DNA of 38,813 bases from Acidobacteriota bacterium (GCA_016871155.1 VFZO01000026.1:1-38813), one strand, 5' to 3'. Shown: positions 17,082-26,284, numbered from the stretch's first letter. Notes: generated by a model from the sequence alone, not told the origin. Numbers and translations: made by a program.

Positions 17082-17963
17082 TCAGGGAGTCTTGCCCACC
17101 GGAATCGTAGCGGCGACCGTCCCGGGTTTGGCGGTCTCCGAGACTTCGATCCTGTCCGGATGCAGACGGATCCGGCGCGACTGATCGGCGCCCTTGAACA
17201 GGGCCGATGTCCGCACTTGCGTGGGGCGGCTGGCGCCCAACTCAATCTGAGCGATGTTGTCGGTGTGGTTGTGGCCGCACAGAATCATCGCAACGTTCTT
17301 CGCATCGCCCACGGCCGTTCGCAAGGCGGCGCTGAACGGCGTGGCGCCGATGGGAATGTGCAGCGCAAGAATGAAGGTATCGCGCGGATGCCGCTTCAGT
17401 TGGCGAGAGAGCCACTCCATTTGTCCTCTCAAGTACTCCGGCGAACCAGGCGGAATGGCCTGGCCGTTATCCAGGACTGCGATCCGGTAGCGGGTGCGCC
17501 CGGCCTTCTTCGAAACCGTGTAGTAGGTCCCTTTGCGGAGCGCGGGCACCATGCGTTTCCATGCCGAGCGCGTTTGATCGCCGACACTCTGATCTCCGGC
17601 GGGTTTCGACGGGTCCTTCGGGTTGCGGCGGTAGCATTCGACATCGTGATTTCCCATGACATGGTGGATGGGAACGGGCAGCGGCTTCACGGCTTGCAGG
17701 TAGTATTCGAACTGTCCATACACCGGCTTGGCGGGATCCTGCGTCTCAAAGCACCAGGCGTCGACCATGTCGCCGGTGTGAACGATGAACGCCGCCGAAC
17801 CGGGCCGGAAACCGGCGACGAACTTGTTCAACTCGCCGATGGAATGCTCATACATCTTTCGCTGGGCCCAGATTTCGGGATGAATCCCGTCCCGCTTGAT
17901 GATGTGGGTGTCGGTGATGTGCAGAAAGTCGACCGCGGCAAGGGCAAGTAAAAAGAGGTGCAT
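17082..17963 (-). CDS. Calcineurin-like metallophosphoesterase, probably exported
   Basis: A 293-residue phosphoesterase with the full metal-binding set: FLHITDTHI (DxH), HTGDMVDAW (GDxxD), VMGNHDVE (GNHD), LALHIPIG (His) and LCGHNHTDN (GHxH). These proteins hydrolyse phosphomono- or diesters with two metal ions. MHLFLLALAAV looks like a short signal peptide just before the first motif, so it may act in the periplasm. The ATG at 17963 is chosen because it follows AAAGG and leaves 23 bp to the divergent receptor; the frame continues to 17987 only into the receptor start codon. TATGAT lies 9 bp upstream on this strand. Confidence 0.88.
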   Translation of the reverse strand: MHLFLLALAAVDFLHITDTHIIKRDGIHPEIWAQRKMYEHSIGELNKFVAGFRPGSAAFIVHTGDMVDAWCFETQDPAKPVYGQFEYYLQAVKPLPVPIHHVMGNHDVECYRRNPKDPSKPAGDQSVGDQTRSAWKRMVPALRKGTYYTVSKKAGRTRYRIAVLDNGQAIPPGSPEYLRGQMEWLSRQLKRHPRDTFILALHIPIGATPFSAALRTAVGDAKNVAMILCGHNHTDNIAQIELGASRPTQVRTSALFKGADQSRRIRLHPDRIEVSETAKPGTVAATIPVGKTP

Positions 17964-17986
17964 GAATCCTTTATCATAGAGCCACA
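17964..17986. promoter_or_regulatory. 23-bp bidirectional promoter with symmetric -10
   Basis: The gap between two divergent genes contains TATCATA (17972-17978), which reads TATGATA on the other strand. The embedded hexamers TATCAT and TATGAT each lie 9 bp from their start codon (17987 and 17963). A TATNATA box can serve RNA polymerase in both directions. Both transcripts would start within a few bases of the start codon. Confidence 0.5.
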
Positions 17987-20900
17987 ATGCGCTTCTTGTG
18001 GATCTTTTCCCTTTGCGCCGCCGCGCAGAATACGGCCACGATTTCCGGGACCGTTACCGACGCGGGGGGCGCCGTCGTTCCCGGAGTTCGCGTATCGGTC
18101 TTGCAAGCCGATACGGGGTTTTCCCGCGAAGCCGTGTCAGACGGAGGTGGTGGATTCCTGTTCGTGCAGTTGCCGGTCGGCACGTTCACGCTGCGCGCGA
18201 CGGCGAACGGTTTCAAGGAGTACACGCAGTCGGGAATTCCGCTGCAGGTGAGCGACAACCGGCGGGTGGACGTGGCGCTGCAGATCGGACAGGTGACCGA
18301 GCGCATTGAGGTGCAGGCCCAGGCGGCGCAAGTGGAGACGCGCACGGGCACGATCAGCGAAGTGATCGACCAGCGGCGCATCGCGGACCTGCCGTTGAAC
18401 GGCCGCAATCCAGTGCAGTTGCAGTTGCTGGTGGCGGGCGTGGGACGCCGCGGCGGACGCGACCAGCAGCAGAACGAAACCGTCTCGATCAACGGCTCGG
18501 CGTTCCGAGGCAACAACTACGCTTTGGACGGCGGCGATAATCAGGATCCGTTCTTCAATACGCCGGCGCCGTTTCCGAACCCGGACGCGCTGCAGGAGTT
18601 TTCGATCGAGACCAACGGATACGGTGCGGAAAAAGGCCGCAACGCCGGCGCGTTCGTCAGCGCGGTGACCAAGAGCGGCACGAACCAGTATCACGGCTCG
18701 GCGTTCGAGTACCTGCGGAACGAGAAATTGAACGCGCGCGACTTTTTCGCCAACGGCGTGCCGCCGTTCAAACGGCATCAATACGGCGGCACCATGGGCG
18801 GCCCCATCCGGCGGGACAAGCTGTTCTTTTTCGGGTCGTACCAGGGCACCGGCGAACGGAGCGCCCCTTCAGTGACGACTACGCTGGTCCCGAGTCCGGC
18901 TATGCGCCGCGGCGATTTTTCGAGTTTGCTGCCGCGAGTGGTCCGCGACCCGAACGGCGGGAATTTTCCTGGCAACGTGATCCCGGCCAGCCGCGTGTAC
19001 GCACCATCCACGAAGTTTCTCGACACGTTCATTCCGTTGCCGAACCGGCCCGACGGGCTGCTGAGTTTTGCCAGTAACCAGAGCATCGACGACGAACAGC
19101 TTGTGGGGAAAGTGGATCACCAGTGGAACGCCGCGCACCGGCTGAGCTACCGGCTGCTGTACAACTGGAACGATACGAAGCAAGCGGTGGGAACCATCCC
19201 CAATTTATTGGCCAGCATCGTCTATCGCAATTTCAACGGCACGATGAACGATACGTGGATCGTGAGCCCGAACGTGGTCAACACGATCACATTCTCCGCC
19301 CAAAACATCCGCCGGCAACAAGCGGCGATTACGCCGGGCAACGTGGGGTGGAAGGATTTCGGCTCCGGTATCGTTCGCGCCCACGTGGAAGACACAGTGG
19401 CGGCCACCGACACAAACGTGGTTGGATACTTCAACGCCTTTACACGGCACCCGCTGTTTCAGGAGCGGCATTTTTATCACTTCCGGGAGGACCTGAGCTG
19501 GACGCGCGGCAGCCACCTGATCCGGATGGGAGGCGAGTGGCGGTACGACAAAGTCGACCGGGTCGAGCGTTTCCAGGGCGACCCGGCGATCGCGTTCCGG
19601 GGCAATATCGCCGGAGATTCGATGGCGGAGCTGCTGCTGGGACGCCCGGACAGCATCAATCAGAACTCCGGCGCGGAGAGTTTCCCCACAGGCCCGGAGT
19701 TGAGCGCGTTCCTCCAGGACGATTGGAAGGTGAACCGGCGCGTGACATTGAACCTCGGGTTCCGCTGGGACCCTTTCCTGCCGCAACGGGATAAACGGGG
19801 CACTGGCGCGATGTTCGTGGAGGGGGCGCGCTCGCAGTACTTCCCTCTGGCTCCGGTTGGCCTGGTGTATTGGAGCCAGGACGATTCTGTGCCCAAGAAG
19901 TACGGTTTCGGCAATTTGTGGGCGCAGTTCGCGCCCCGCTTCGGTTTCGCCGTCGATCCGAAGGGCGACGGCAAGATGTCGGTCCGGGGCGGCTACGGCT
20001 GGTTCTACGCGTCGCGTTCGCTCCAGAACGTCGGCGGGGGCGGGCCCGGTTTCGTCCTTTCGACAAATCTAAATCCCGTGCCGGGCGGACTGGCGAATCC
20101 ATACCAGAGCATTGGGGGCAATCCGTATCCATTTACGCCGCCGGCGTCGGCCGCGGACAGGGCCCGTTTTGCGTTCGTGCGGCCGGTCAGCACCGGCGGA
20201 TTCGCCGTCGATTTTCGCAACGGACTGGTGCAGCAGTGGAATCTGAGCGTACAGCGGCAGATGTTCCACAGTTGGGTGTTCGGCGCGGCTTACGTGGCCA
20301 GCAAGGGAAACCGGCTGGAAACGACGCGGCAGATAAATCCGGGTGTTTTCGGCCGCCCGGGGAACTTGCAGCAGCGCCGGATCTTTCCCGAGTTCGCGGG
20401 AATCGGGTTGAGTACCGCCGATGGCAATGCGACCTACAACTCGCTGCAGTTGACGGCCAACAAGCGGATGACGCGGGGACTGACCGTGCTGGCCAGCTAC
20501 ACATGGGCGAAGGCGATCGACAACCTGGCGGATCCGATGGACGGCCGGAACTTCAGCAGGGAAAAGGCCGTAGGATCCAACAATATCTCTCACCGGGCGG
20601 TGGGAAGCTTCATCTGGGAGTTGCCGAAGGCCCGGACCGCCGGCTGGCTGCTAAACGGCTGGGAGTGGAATGGCATATTGTCGCTGGAATCGGGGCTTCC
20701 GGTGAACGTAGTTTCCGGCCGCGACAATTCGGGCACCGGTATCAATCAAGACCGGCCAAATCTGGTTGCCGACCCGCACCTGCCCACGGACCGCCCACGC
20801 GGCGAGTTGATCCAACGCTACTTCAACACGGCCGCATTCCAACAGAACGCCGCCGGCACATTTGGCAACCTGGGAAGGAACGCGCTGACAGGGCCAGGCG

Positions 20901-21103
20901 AGTTGAGCATCGACTCGGGGCTGGTTCGAAATTTCCAGCTCACCGAACGATTCAAGCTGGTGTTCCGCGCCGAGGGGTTCAACGTGCTGAACAAGACGAA
21001 CCTCGACAACCCGGTTGGCAACACGGCGGCGCCAAACTTCGGCCGAATCACATCGGCCGGTTCGCCCCGCGTGTTCCAGCTCGCGCTTCGATTCCAGTTC
21101 TGA
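17987..21103 (+). CDS. Oar-type TonB-dependent outer-membrane receptor
   Basis: A 1038-residue outer-membrane protein with signal peptide MRFLWIFSLCAAAQ. Residues about 17-100 are a carboxypeptidase-regulatory-like beta-sandwich (ISGTVTDAGGAVVPGVRV). Residues about 110-230 form the plug (IADLPLNGRNPVQL, then FRGNNYALDGGDNQ and EKGRNAGAFVSAVTKSGTN). The rest is a beta-barrel ending in FQLALRFQF with the terminal aromatic expected for BAM insertion. Acidobacteria carry many such paralogues, thought to import large or plant-derived substrates; the ligand here is unknown. It starts 23 bp from the divergent phosphoesterase gene and ends 1 bp from the stop of lysC. A decayed relative lies at about 10062-10445. 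Confidence 0.93.
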   Translation: MRFLWIFSLCAAAQNTATISGTVTDAGGAVVPGVRVSVLQADTGFSREAVSDGGGGFLFVQLPVGTFTLRATANGFKEYTQSGIPLQVSDNRRVDVALQIGQVTERIEVQAQAAQVETRTGTISEVIDQRRIADLPLNGRNPVQLQLLVAGVGRRGGRDQQQNETVSINGSAFRGNNYALDGGDNQDPFFNTPAPFPNPDALQEFSIETNGYGAEKGRNAGAFVSAVTKSGTNQYHGSAFEYLRNEKLNARDFFANGVPPFKRHQYGGTMGGPIRRDKLFFFGSYQGTGERSAPSVTTTLVPSPAMRRGDFSSLLPRVVRDPNGGNFPGNVIPASRVYAPSTKFLDTFIPLPNRPDGLLSFASNQSIDDEQLVGKVDHQWNAAHRLSYRLLYNWNDTKQAVGTIPNLLASIVYRNFNGTMNDTWIVSPNVVNTITFSAQNIRRQQAAITPGNVGWKDFGSGIVRAHVEDTVAATDTNVVGYFNAFTRHPLFQERHFYHFREDLSWTRGSHLIRMGGEWRYDKVDRVERFQGDPAIAFRGNIAGDSMAELLLGRPDSINQNSGAESFPTGPELSAFLQDDWKVNRRVTLNLGFRWDPFLPQRDKRGTGAMFVEGARSQYFPLAPVGLVYWSQDDSVPKKYGFGNLWAQFAPRFGFAVDPKGDGKMSVRGGYGWFYASRSLQNVGGGGPGFVLSTNLNPVPGGLANPYQSIGGNPYPFTPPASAADRARFAFVRPVSTGGFAVDFRNGLVQQWNLSVQRQMFHSWVFGAAYVASKGNRLETTRQINPGVFGRPGNLQQRRIFPEFAGIGLSTADGNATYNSLQLTANKRMTRGLTVLASYTWAKAIDNLADPMDGRNFSREKAVGSNNISHRAVGSFIWELPKARTAGWLLNGWEWNGILSLESGLPVNVVSGRDNSGTGINQDRPNLVADPHLPTDRPRGELIQRYFNTAAFQQNAAGTFGNLGRNALTGPGELSIDSGLVRNFQLTERFKLVFRAEGFNVLNKTNLDNPVGNTAAPNFGRITSAGSPRVFQLALRFQF

Positions 21104-21104
21104 T

Positions 21105-22505
21105 TTAGGCGCCGAGGCCGCACTCGGCGTGAATCGCCTGCACGGCCCGTTCCAGACCCTCGCGAGCCACGACAAGATTGATCGTCAACTCGCTCGACCC
21201 CTGCGCGATGGCGATGATGGAGATGCCTTCGCGGCTGACGGCGGTGAAGACGCGACCCGCCAATCCGGCCACTCCGCGCATTCCTTCGCCAACCACGGCC
21301 AGCAGCCCAACGTTCTCGTTAACGTCGATAGGCTTCACGTAGCCGTGTTCGAACTCCAGGGCCAGGGCCTCCTGCAGACTCTTGAGCACCACGGGCAGTT
21401 CGTCCTTGCGAACCAGAAAACAGAAGCTCTGGCGGTACGACGAACTGGAAAAGGTCAGCACTTCGGCGTTGACGATGTCGAGGGCGTCGAGAGCGCGCGC
21501 CATGACACGGGTGCCCGAGATGGCGCCGGCGACCGGCTCCACCGATACCAGAGCCACATTCGCCATCGAAGTAACGGCGCGCGCGCCGGGCGCCTCTTCG
21601 AGCGACGGCACAATCCTGGTCCCGGGTGCGTCGAGGCGAAATGAGTTCTTGCTCCACACGGGAATTTTCTTTTCGACCAGCGGCGCGAGCGTGCGCGGAT
21701 GCAGGACCTTGGCGCCGTTGTAGGCGAGTTCGGCGGCCTCGGCGTAGGTGACCTCATCCAGCACTTTGGCATCCTTCACCAGACGCGGATCGGCGGTCAT
21801 GATGCCGTCGACATCGGTCCAGATCCACAACTCAGCGGCGTCGAGCGACGCGGCCAAAATGGAAGCGCTAAAGTCGGAGCCGCCGCGGCCGAGCGTGGTG
21901 GGCTTGCCGGCGGCGGTTGCGCCGTTGAACCCGGTCATGACGGGAACCACGCCGGCGGCGAGCAGGGGCGCCATCAGGGCCTGTGACTTCGCGCGCGTCG
22001 GCTCCATCACCGGAGTCGCGTTGCCAAACACGCTGTCGGTCACGACGGCGTGGGCGGCGTTCACGGCCTGGGCGGGGGTTCCCTTTTCGGTCAGATACGC
22101 GGCGATCATCAGCGCGGTGAGGCGCTCGCCCACGGCGATAGCCTCATCCACCGATCGCGGCGGACGGTCGCCCAGCAACAGGATTCCTTGCGCGATGCGT
22201 TCAAACTCGGCCGTGATGGCGCCGATTTCTTCGAGCACGGCGTTGGGACCTTCCAGCAATTCCCGGGCGGCCGCTTCGTGGCGGTCGCGGAGCGCCGCGA
22301 CATTCTTGTCGACGGTCTCGCGGTCGCCGTTCTCGGCGTGGCGGAGGGTATCGAGCAGAAGATCGGTGACCTTCGACATGGCCGAAACAACGATCGCCAC
22401 CGGTGTCTTGGCCGCCTGGCCGGCGGTGATGGAGGCCGCGACGCGAATGCGGTCCGCGCTGCCCATCGACGTGCCGCCAAACTTCATGACAATCAACTGA
22501 CTCAA
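21105..22505 (-). CDS. lysC: Aspartate kinase
   Basis: A 466-residue monofunctional aspartokinase, which phosphorylates aspartate in the first step of Lys, Thr, Met and diaminopimelate synthesis. MKFGGTSMGSADRI is the N-terminal nucleotide/aspartate motif, and RGGSDFSASILA plus IWTDVDGIMTADPR complete the kinase core. Two ACT domains (about 315-466) imply feedback control by an amino acid. The start is probably TTG: it overlaps the cmk stop (TTGA) and has AGAGGAG 7 bp upstream, whereas the ATG six codons later lacks a Shine-Dalgarno. Third gene of a ferredoxin-cmk-lysC operon. Confidence 0.95.
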   Translation of the reverse strand: MSQLIVMKFGGTSMGSADRIRVAASITAGQAAKTPVAIVVSAMSKVTDLLLDTLRHAENGDRETVDKNVAALRDRHEAAARELLEGPNAVLEEIGAITAEFERIAQGILLLGDRPPRSVDEAIAVGERLTALMIAAYLTEKGTPAQAVNAAHAVVTDSVFGNATPVMEPTRAKSQALMAPLLAAGVVPVMTGFNGATAAGKPTTLGRGGSDFSASILAASLDAAELWIWTDVDGIMTADPRLVKDAKVLDEVTYAEAAELAYNGAKVLHPRTLAPLVEKKIPVWSKNSFRLDAPGTRIVPSLEEAPGARAVTSMANVALVSVEPVAGAISGTRVMARALDALDIVNAEVLTFSSSSYRQSFCFLVRKDELPVVLKSLQEALALEFEHGYVKPIDVNENVGLLAVVGEGMRGVAGLAGRVFTAVSREGISIIAIAQGSSELTINLVVAREGLERAVQAIHAECGLGA

Positions 22506-23173
22506 CTCGTAACTCCTCTTCCGTTCGATGTTTTGGAACGTACGATCCGCAGGACCTCATCGATCACCTGCTCGATGTCCATGCGGGACGAATCGAGAAA
22601 ATGCGCATCCTCGGCCTGGCGCAACGGCGAGTCGGACCGGGTGGCGTCCCGCTCGTCCCGTTCGCGGATCTCTTTCAATGTCTGCTCGTAGTCGCCGCCC
22701 TCGTCCTCGACACGGCGCCGTGCGCGAATCTCCGGGCTGGCGTCGAGGTAGATTTTCACCTGGGCGTGCGGATAGACAACGGTTCCAATATCGCGGCCTT
22801 CCATGACGACGCTGGCCTCGGAGGCGTAGTCCTGCTGCAAAGCCACCAGGGCGCGCCGGACGCCGGGAATGGCGCTGACGCGGGAGGCGGCTTGGGAGAC
22901 GTCGGGCCTTCGAATGTCGGCGGTGATATCGCGGCCGTTCAGTAGTACGCGGTCACTGGCCAGGACGATCTCCGCTTCGGAGGCGATCGGGGCCAGTTTG
23001 CCGTGGTCGCCAGGGTCGATGCCGTTTTCGACAGCCAACAGGGCGATGGCCCGGTACATGGCGCCGCTGTCGACGTGGAGAAATCCCATCCGGCGGGCCA
23101 CTTCGCGCGCGACCGTACTTTTTCCCGCGCCGGCGGGACCGTCGATGGCAATAATAATCCGCTTCTCGCTCAT
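22502..23173 (-). CDS. cmk: Cytidylate kinase
   Basis: A 223-residue (d)CMP kinase that converts CMP and dCMP to the diphosphates. P-loop [13 protein letters not shown] (15-27 region) is followed by [15 protein letters not shown], the NMP-binding [20 protein letters not shown] and the RARRR lid. Length and motifs fit the bacterial family. The ATG at 23173 overlaps the ferredoxin stop (ATGA), and its TGA overlaps the lysC TTG, so all three genes are likely translated from one message. Confidence 0.95.
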   Translation of the reverse strand: MSEKRIIIAIDGPAGAGKSTVAREVARRMGFLHVDSGAMYRAIALLAVENGIDPGDHGKLAPIASEAEIVLASDRVLLNGRDITADIRRPDVSQAASRVSAIPGVRRALVALQQDYASEASVVMEGRDIGTVVYPHAQVKIYLDASPEIRARRRVEDEGGDYEQTLKEIRERDERDATRSDSPLRQAEDAHFLDSSRMDIEQVIDEVLRIVRSKTSNGRGVTS

Positions 23174-23523
23174 CGTTGCGGATTTCGGGCGAAAACGAAC
23201 TCTTCCACAGGTTGACCGCCGATCAGGTGCTCATCGATGATGCGGTCGGCGACTTCCTTGGTCACGGAGTGGTACCAGACGCCCTCGGGATATACGACGG
23301 CGATGGGCCCGCGTTCGCATACGCGCAGGCAGTTGGCCTTGCTGCGCAGGGCGCAGTTGCCCTCGGCGGCGACACGTTTCTTGACGTGCTCCCAGACTTC
23401 GTTTGCCTCGGCGCTGGGCGCGCATTTCGGCTTCGACTGATCGGCGCATAGGAACAGGTGGCGGTCCAGCTTACCGATGCCGAGAGAACCGGCGATAGTT
23501 TTCAGGTCGGAGATGTCGCTCAT
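23170..23523 (-). CDS. Thioredoxin-like [2Fe-2S] ferredoxin
   Basis: A 117-residue protein of the thioredoxin-fold [2Fe-2S] ferredoxin family. Cys26 (HLFLCADQ) and Cys34, with Cys65-x3-Cys69 ([10 protein letters not shown]), fit the cluster ligands; C57 is extra. The conserved tail [13 protein letters not shown] is present. These are small electron carriers related to the NuoE cluster domain. First gene of a three-gene operon with cmk and lysC, an odd pairing of functions. Its ATG forms CATG with an ATG on the other strand, so that opposite ATG needs independent support. Confidence 0.9.
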   Translation of the reverse strand: MSDISDLKTIAGSLGIGKLDRHLFLCADQSKPKCAPSAEANEVWEHVKKRVAAEGNCALRSKANCLRVCERGPIAVVYPEGVWYHSVTKEVADRIIDEHLIGGQPVEEFVFARNPQR

Positions 23524-23537
23524 GACTGGGGGGCGGA

Positions 23538-23577
23538 ACTTGTCAGAGAAGGGCGCAACTCTCTATTCTGACAAAGT
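23538..23577. promoter_or_regulatory. Imperfect inverted repeat in divergent region
   Basis: ACTTGTCAGA (23538-23547) faces TCTGACAAAGT (23567-23577), with a 19-bp spacer. It lies between the divergent ferredoxin and metallopeptidase genes and overlaps the preferred GTG start of the latter. It could be a regulator site covering both promoters. Confidence 0.35.
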
Positions 23578-23971
23578 GGCGGTGCGGCTGTCGCGGGACG
23601 AGTTCGATGCGCTGGTAGAGCGGGCCGTGGCGGGCATCCCGCCGGGGTTTCGCGCGCAGATGGCGAACCTGGCGATCGTTGTGGAAACCTGCGGCCCGGA
23701 GCCGGACCTGCTGGGCCTGTACGAGGGCCGGCCGTTGACGGAACGCTCCGTTTTGGACCCGCTTGGGACGCCGGACCGGATCCGGATCTTCCAGCGGGCG
23801 CATCAGGAGATGGCCCGATCCAGGAGGGAACTGGAACAGATTGTCGCCGATACGGTGTGGCACGAGGTAGGGCACTATTTTGGCCTGGGCGAACGGGAGA
23901 TTCACGACATTGAAGCCCGCAGGGAGCGCCGGGGAGCGTTGGCTGCGTTACGGAGTCTTCGAAGAAGATAG
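23576..23971 (+). CDS. Zincin-like metallopeptidase (MMP/DUF1025-type)
   Basis: A 131-residue protein of the small zincin-like metallopeptidase family. The motif WHEVGHYFGLGE gives HExxH plus a downstream Glu ligand. The N-terminal VRLSRDEFDALVERAVAGIP matches where the family usually begins, so a GTG at 23576 (or 23582) is preferred. An ATG at 23522 in frame adds 18 residues but is just the mirror of the ferredoxin ATG; a TTG at 23540 with a G-rich stretch upstream is another option. No signal peptide; probably cytoplasmic. Substrate unknown. A hairpin with a T8 run follows the stop codon. Confidence 0.82.
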   Translation: MAVRLSRDEFDALVERAVAGIPPGFRAQMANLAIVVETCGPEPDLLGLYEGRPLTERSVLDPLGTPDRIRIFQRAHQEMARSRRELEQIVADTVWHEVGHYFGLGEREIHDIEARRERRGALAALRSLRRR

Positions 23972-23981
23972 TAGATTTCTT

Positions 23982-24001
23982 CCCTTCGGGCGGTTTTTTT
24001 T
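23982..24001 (+). terminator. Hairpin plus T8 after the metallopeptidase
   Basis: CCC-TTC-GGG is followed by CGG and eight T. The stem is short, but an additional GAAGAA/TTCTTC pairing (23961-23966 with 23977-23982) lies just before. It is the most intrinsic-terminator-like site in the window, placed 10 bp after the stop. Confidence 0.4.
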
Positions 24002-24027
24002 CGCTAGGAGTGATGAAGGCCAATTGA

Positions 24028-26256
24028 ATGGGTTCAGCCGCTTCCTCTCCGGGGCGTTCGCCGGACGAATTTGACGCTCGAGACATTTTGAACCGGATCG
24101 CCAGGAGCGAAGAGTTCCGCAGCGCGCCGCGGCAACAGGCTTTTCTGCGTTTTGTCGTCGACGAAGCCCTGGCGGGCCGGGGCGCGGAGATTAAGGAAAC
24201 GCTGATCGCGACCGTGGTGTACGGCAAACGAGCCGATTACGATCCGCACGTGGATTCGACGGTGCGTGTTGAGGCGTCCAAGCTGCGCGGCCGGCTGCAG
24301 CGCTACTACCAAGCCGAGGGCGCGGAGGAACCGGTCCGGATCTCCATCCCGAAGGGCCGGTATGAACCGAGCTTCGAAGCCGTGGCCGGGCCCGAACCGC
24401 TGGAAACGCAGGGCCTTGTTCCGGTTCCGTACTTGATGGCTGGGACAAGCCTGCTGCTCGCGGTTTTCGCCGGGTGGGTCTGGTTCGGCCGTTCCGAACC
24501 GGAGATGGGCGAGCTTCGGCTTTCGCGGGTCACGGAAGCGGGTTCCTATTCGGGCGGCGCTACGGGCTGGCCGGAACTCGATTTCGTGGTCTACGCGGGC
24601 GACCGCGATGGGGGCGTGATGAACCTGTGGCGGCAGGCGGCGGGTTCGGCGGCGCCGGTCCGGCTGACCCGGTCCCGGTTCAGCCATGAAATGCCGGCCC
24701 TGAGCGCCGACGGCTCCTTCGTTGTGTTCCGGACAAGCGAAGGCGGGGGCAATCTGGCATGGGTCCCTGCCGCCGGAGGGGAACCCTCTCTAATTAAGGA
24801 CACGTCCGGCGGATTGCACCCGCGGCTCTCCCCGCTTGGGGATGTGATAGCTTATTGGGTGCCCACCGACCGGGAGACGGGCGAGTACGGGCGGGTGTTT
24901 CTGACGTCAGTGAAGCCTTCCGAGGGCTTCGGACCCGTACGGCTTTTCGGTGATTTTGCCCACGCCGCCACACCCATCTGGGCGCAGAGCGGGACCCGGA
25001 TCGCCGTACTTGGCACGTGGCAGTCGGAGGTCCCGGAGCGGGAATTCGACGCTTGGGTTGTGGAGTTAGATCGCCGCCATCCTGTAGGGACTCCGATAAA
25101 GACAGGGCTGTTCCCGCTCTTGAAAGAAAAGGGCATCTACCAGCGATTGACCGAGCGGATGCGGATTGAGTTGGGGGAGTGGCGGGACGGATGGCTGTAT
25201 TTCACCGCGCCGGCCGGCGAGGTGATGGACCTGTACCGGATTCGGCTCCCGGAGAAGGCGGGAAGGGTGGAAGGATCGCCTCAGCGAATCACTTTCGGGG
25301 CCGGCGACGTTCGAAATCCGCGCTTTACGGCGGATTCCGGGCTGGTGTTCGACCGGGCCAGCGTCTCCTACGATCTCTATAGTCTGAAGGTCCCGAAGCC
25401 AGGCGAACCGGCCTCCGATCTTAGGCGCCATACGTCGGAGACGGGACTTCGATTGCGGCCGTTCCTGGACAAAACGGCCACGCGGGGCTTGTGGGAGACG
25501 CGGACGCCGGCCTCCGACGGCCAACTGTTGTTCTTCGATTTGAAATCCGGGGTCCGGAGGCTCCTCAGTCCGGACGACGGCCGCGTCTATTCCCATGGAG
25601 TTCTATCCGCCGACGGATCCCGCGTAGCGTTTCGGGTTTCGGAGCCAGGCACGCAGCCGATCTATGTCCGATCGGTGGAAGGCGGGCCGCTTCAGAAGAT
25701 CTGCACGAACTGTGGAACGCCTAGCGACTGGACGGAGGACGGACGCCACATTTTTTATGTAACAGGCGGTCAGCCGGCGATTGCCGGGATTCTGGAGGTG
25801 GCGACCGGCAAGCATCGGGACCTGATTCATCACCCAAGCTACAGTCTGTATGGTGCGCGGTCGCGTTTGGATGGCAAGGGGACTGGCTGGGTCGCCGTGT
25901 ACGCCGACAACAGCCCGCGTACCCGGCAGATCTTCCTGGTACCGATGAGAGAATTCGTACCGGGGCCGCAAAAGGACTGGATCGCGGCAACGGCTGGGGC
26001 ATTGTGGGAGCAGTCGCCGGAATGGGCGGAGGACGGTAAGACGCTTTACTACGTCATTCGTCATGACGGGAACACCTGCATCATGGCAAAACCGCTTGAC
26101 GGGCCGGCATGGGAGGTCCACCACTTCCATTCCCCCAGGCAAACACTCATGCGTTCTCTTAGGAATCGGGGCGCCGACTCGCTGACCGTGGCCGGCGGCC
26201 GGATTTACTTTTCGCTGGACGATCGGACCTCGGATATCTGGCGCCTGAGCCGGTAG
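24028..26256 (+). CDS. Winged-helix-like regulator with one TM helix and TolB-like propeller
   Basis: A 742-residue protein. Residues about 15-115 form a helical N-terminal domain common in acidobacteria (FRSAPRQQAFLRFVVDEALA, then VDSTVRVEASKLRGRLQRYY and a VRISIPKGRYEPSF hairpin), resembling CadC/ToxR-type winged-helix regulators. One transmembrane helix lies at about 134-153. The rest is a periplasmic TolB/PD40-like beta-propeller with repeats such as PALSADGSFVVFRT and PRFTADSGLVFDR. The layout suggests a one-component sensor: outside propeller binds a ligand, inside domain contacts DNA. That role is inferred. The ATG is preceded by GAAGG at 8 bp; a five-codon mini-frame (24013-24027) ends directly at it. 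Target genes unknown; the exported TPR gene downstream is a candidate. Confidence 0.82.
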   Translation: MGSAASSPGRSPDEFDARDILNRIARSEEFRSAPRQQAFLRFVVDEALAGRGAEIKETLIATVVYGKRADYDPHVDSTVRVEASKLRGRLQRYYQAEGAEEPVRISIPKGRYEPSFEAVAGPEPLETQGLVPVPYLMAGTSLLLAVFAGWVWFGRSEPEMGELRLSRVTEAGSYSGGATGWPELDFVVYAGDRDGGVMNLWRQAAGSAAPVRLTRSRFSHEMPALSADGSFVVFRTSEGGGNLAWVPAAGGEPSLIKDTSGGLHPRLSPLGDVIAYWVPTDRETGEYGRVFLTSVKPSEGFGPVRLFGDFAHAATPIWAQSGTRIAVLGTWQSEVPEREFDAWVVELDRRHPVGTPIKTGLFPLLKEKGIYQRLTERMRIELGEWRDGWLYFTAPAGEVMDLYRIRLPEKAGRVEGSPQRITFGAGDVRNPRFTADSGLVFDRASVSYDLYSLKVPKPGEPASDLRRHTSETGLRLRPFLDKTATRGLWETRTPASDGQLLFFDLKSGVRRLLSPDDGRVYSHGVLSADGSRVAFRVSEPGTQPIYVRSVEGGPLQKICTNCGTPSDWTEDGRHIFYVTGGQPAIAGILEVATGKHRDLIHHPSYSLYGARSRLDGKGTGWVAVYADNSPRTRQIFLVPMREFVPGPQKDWIAATAGALWEQSPEWAEDGKTLYYVIRHDGNTCIMAKPLDGPAWEVHHFHSPRQTLMRSLRNRGADSLTVAGGRIYFSLDDRTSDIWRLSR

Positions 26257-26284
26257 TTGACCAAAAACAGCGTTCGACCGTTCA

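Noticed and set aside
19870-21108. 412-codon open frame on the plus strand
   Set aside because: It lies inside the Oar receptor in another frame, with Arg/Gly-rich low-complexity composition and no domain.
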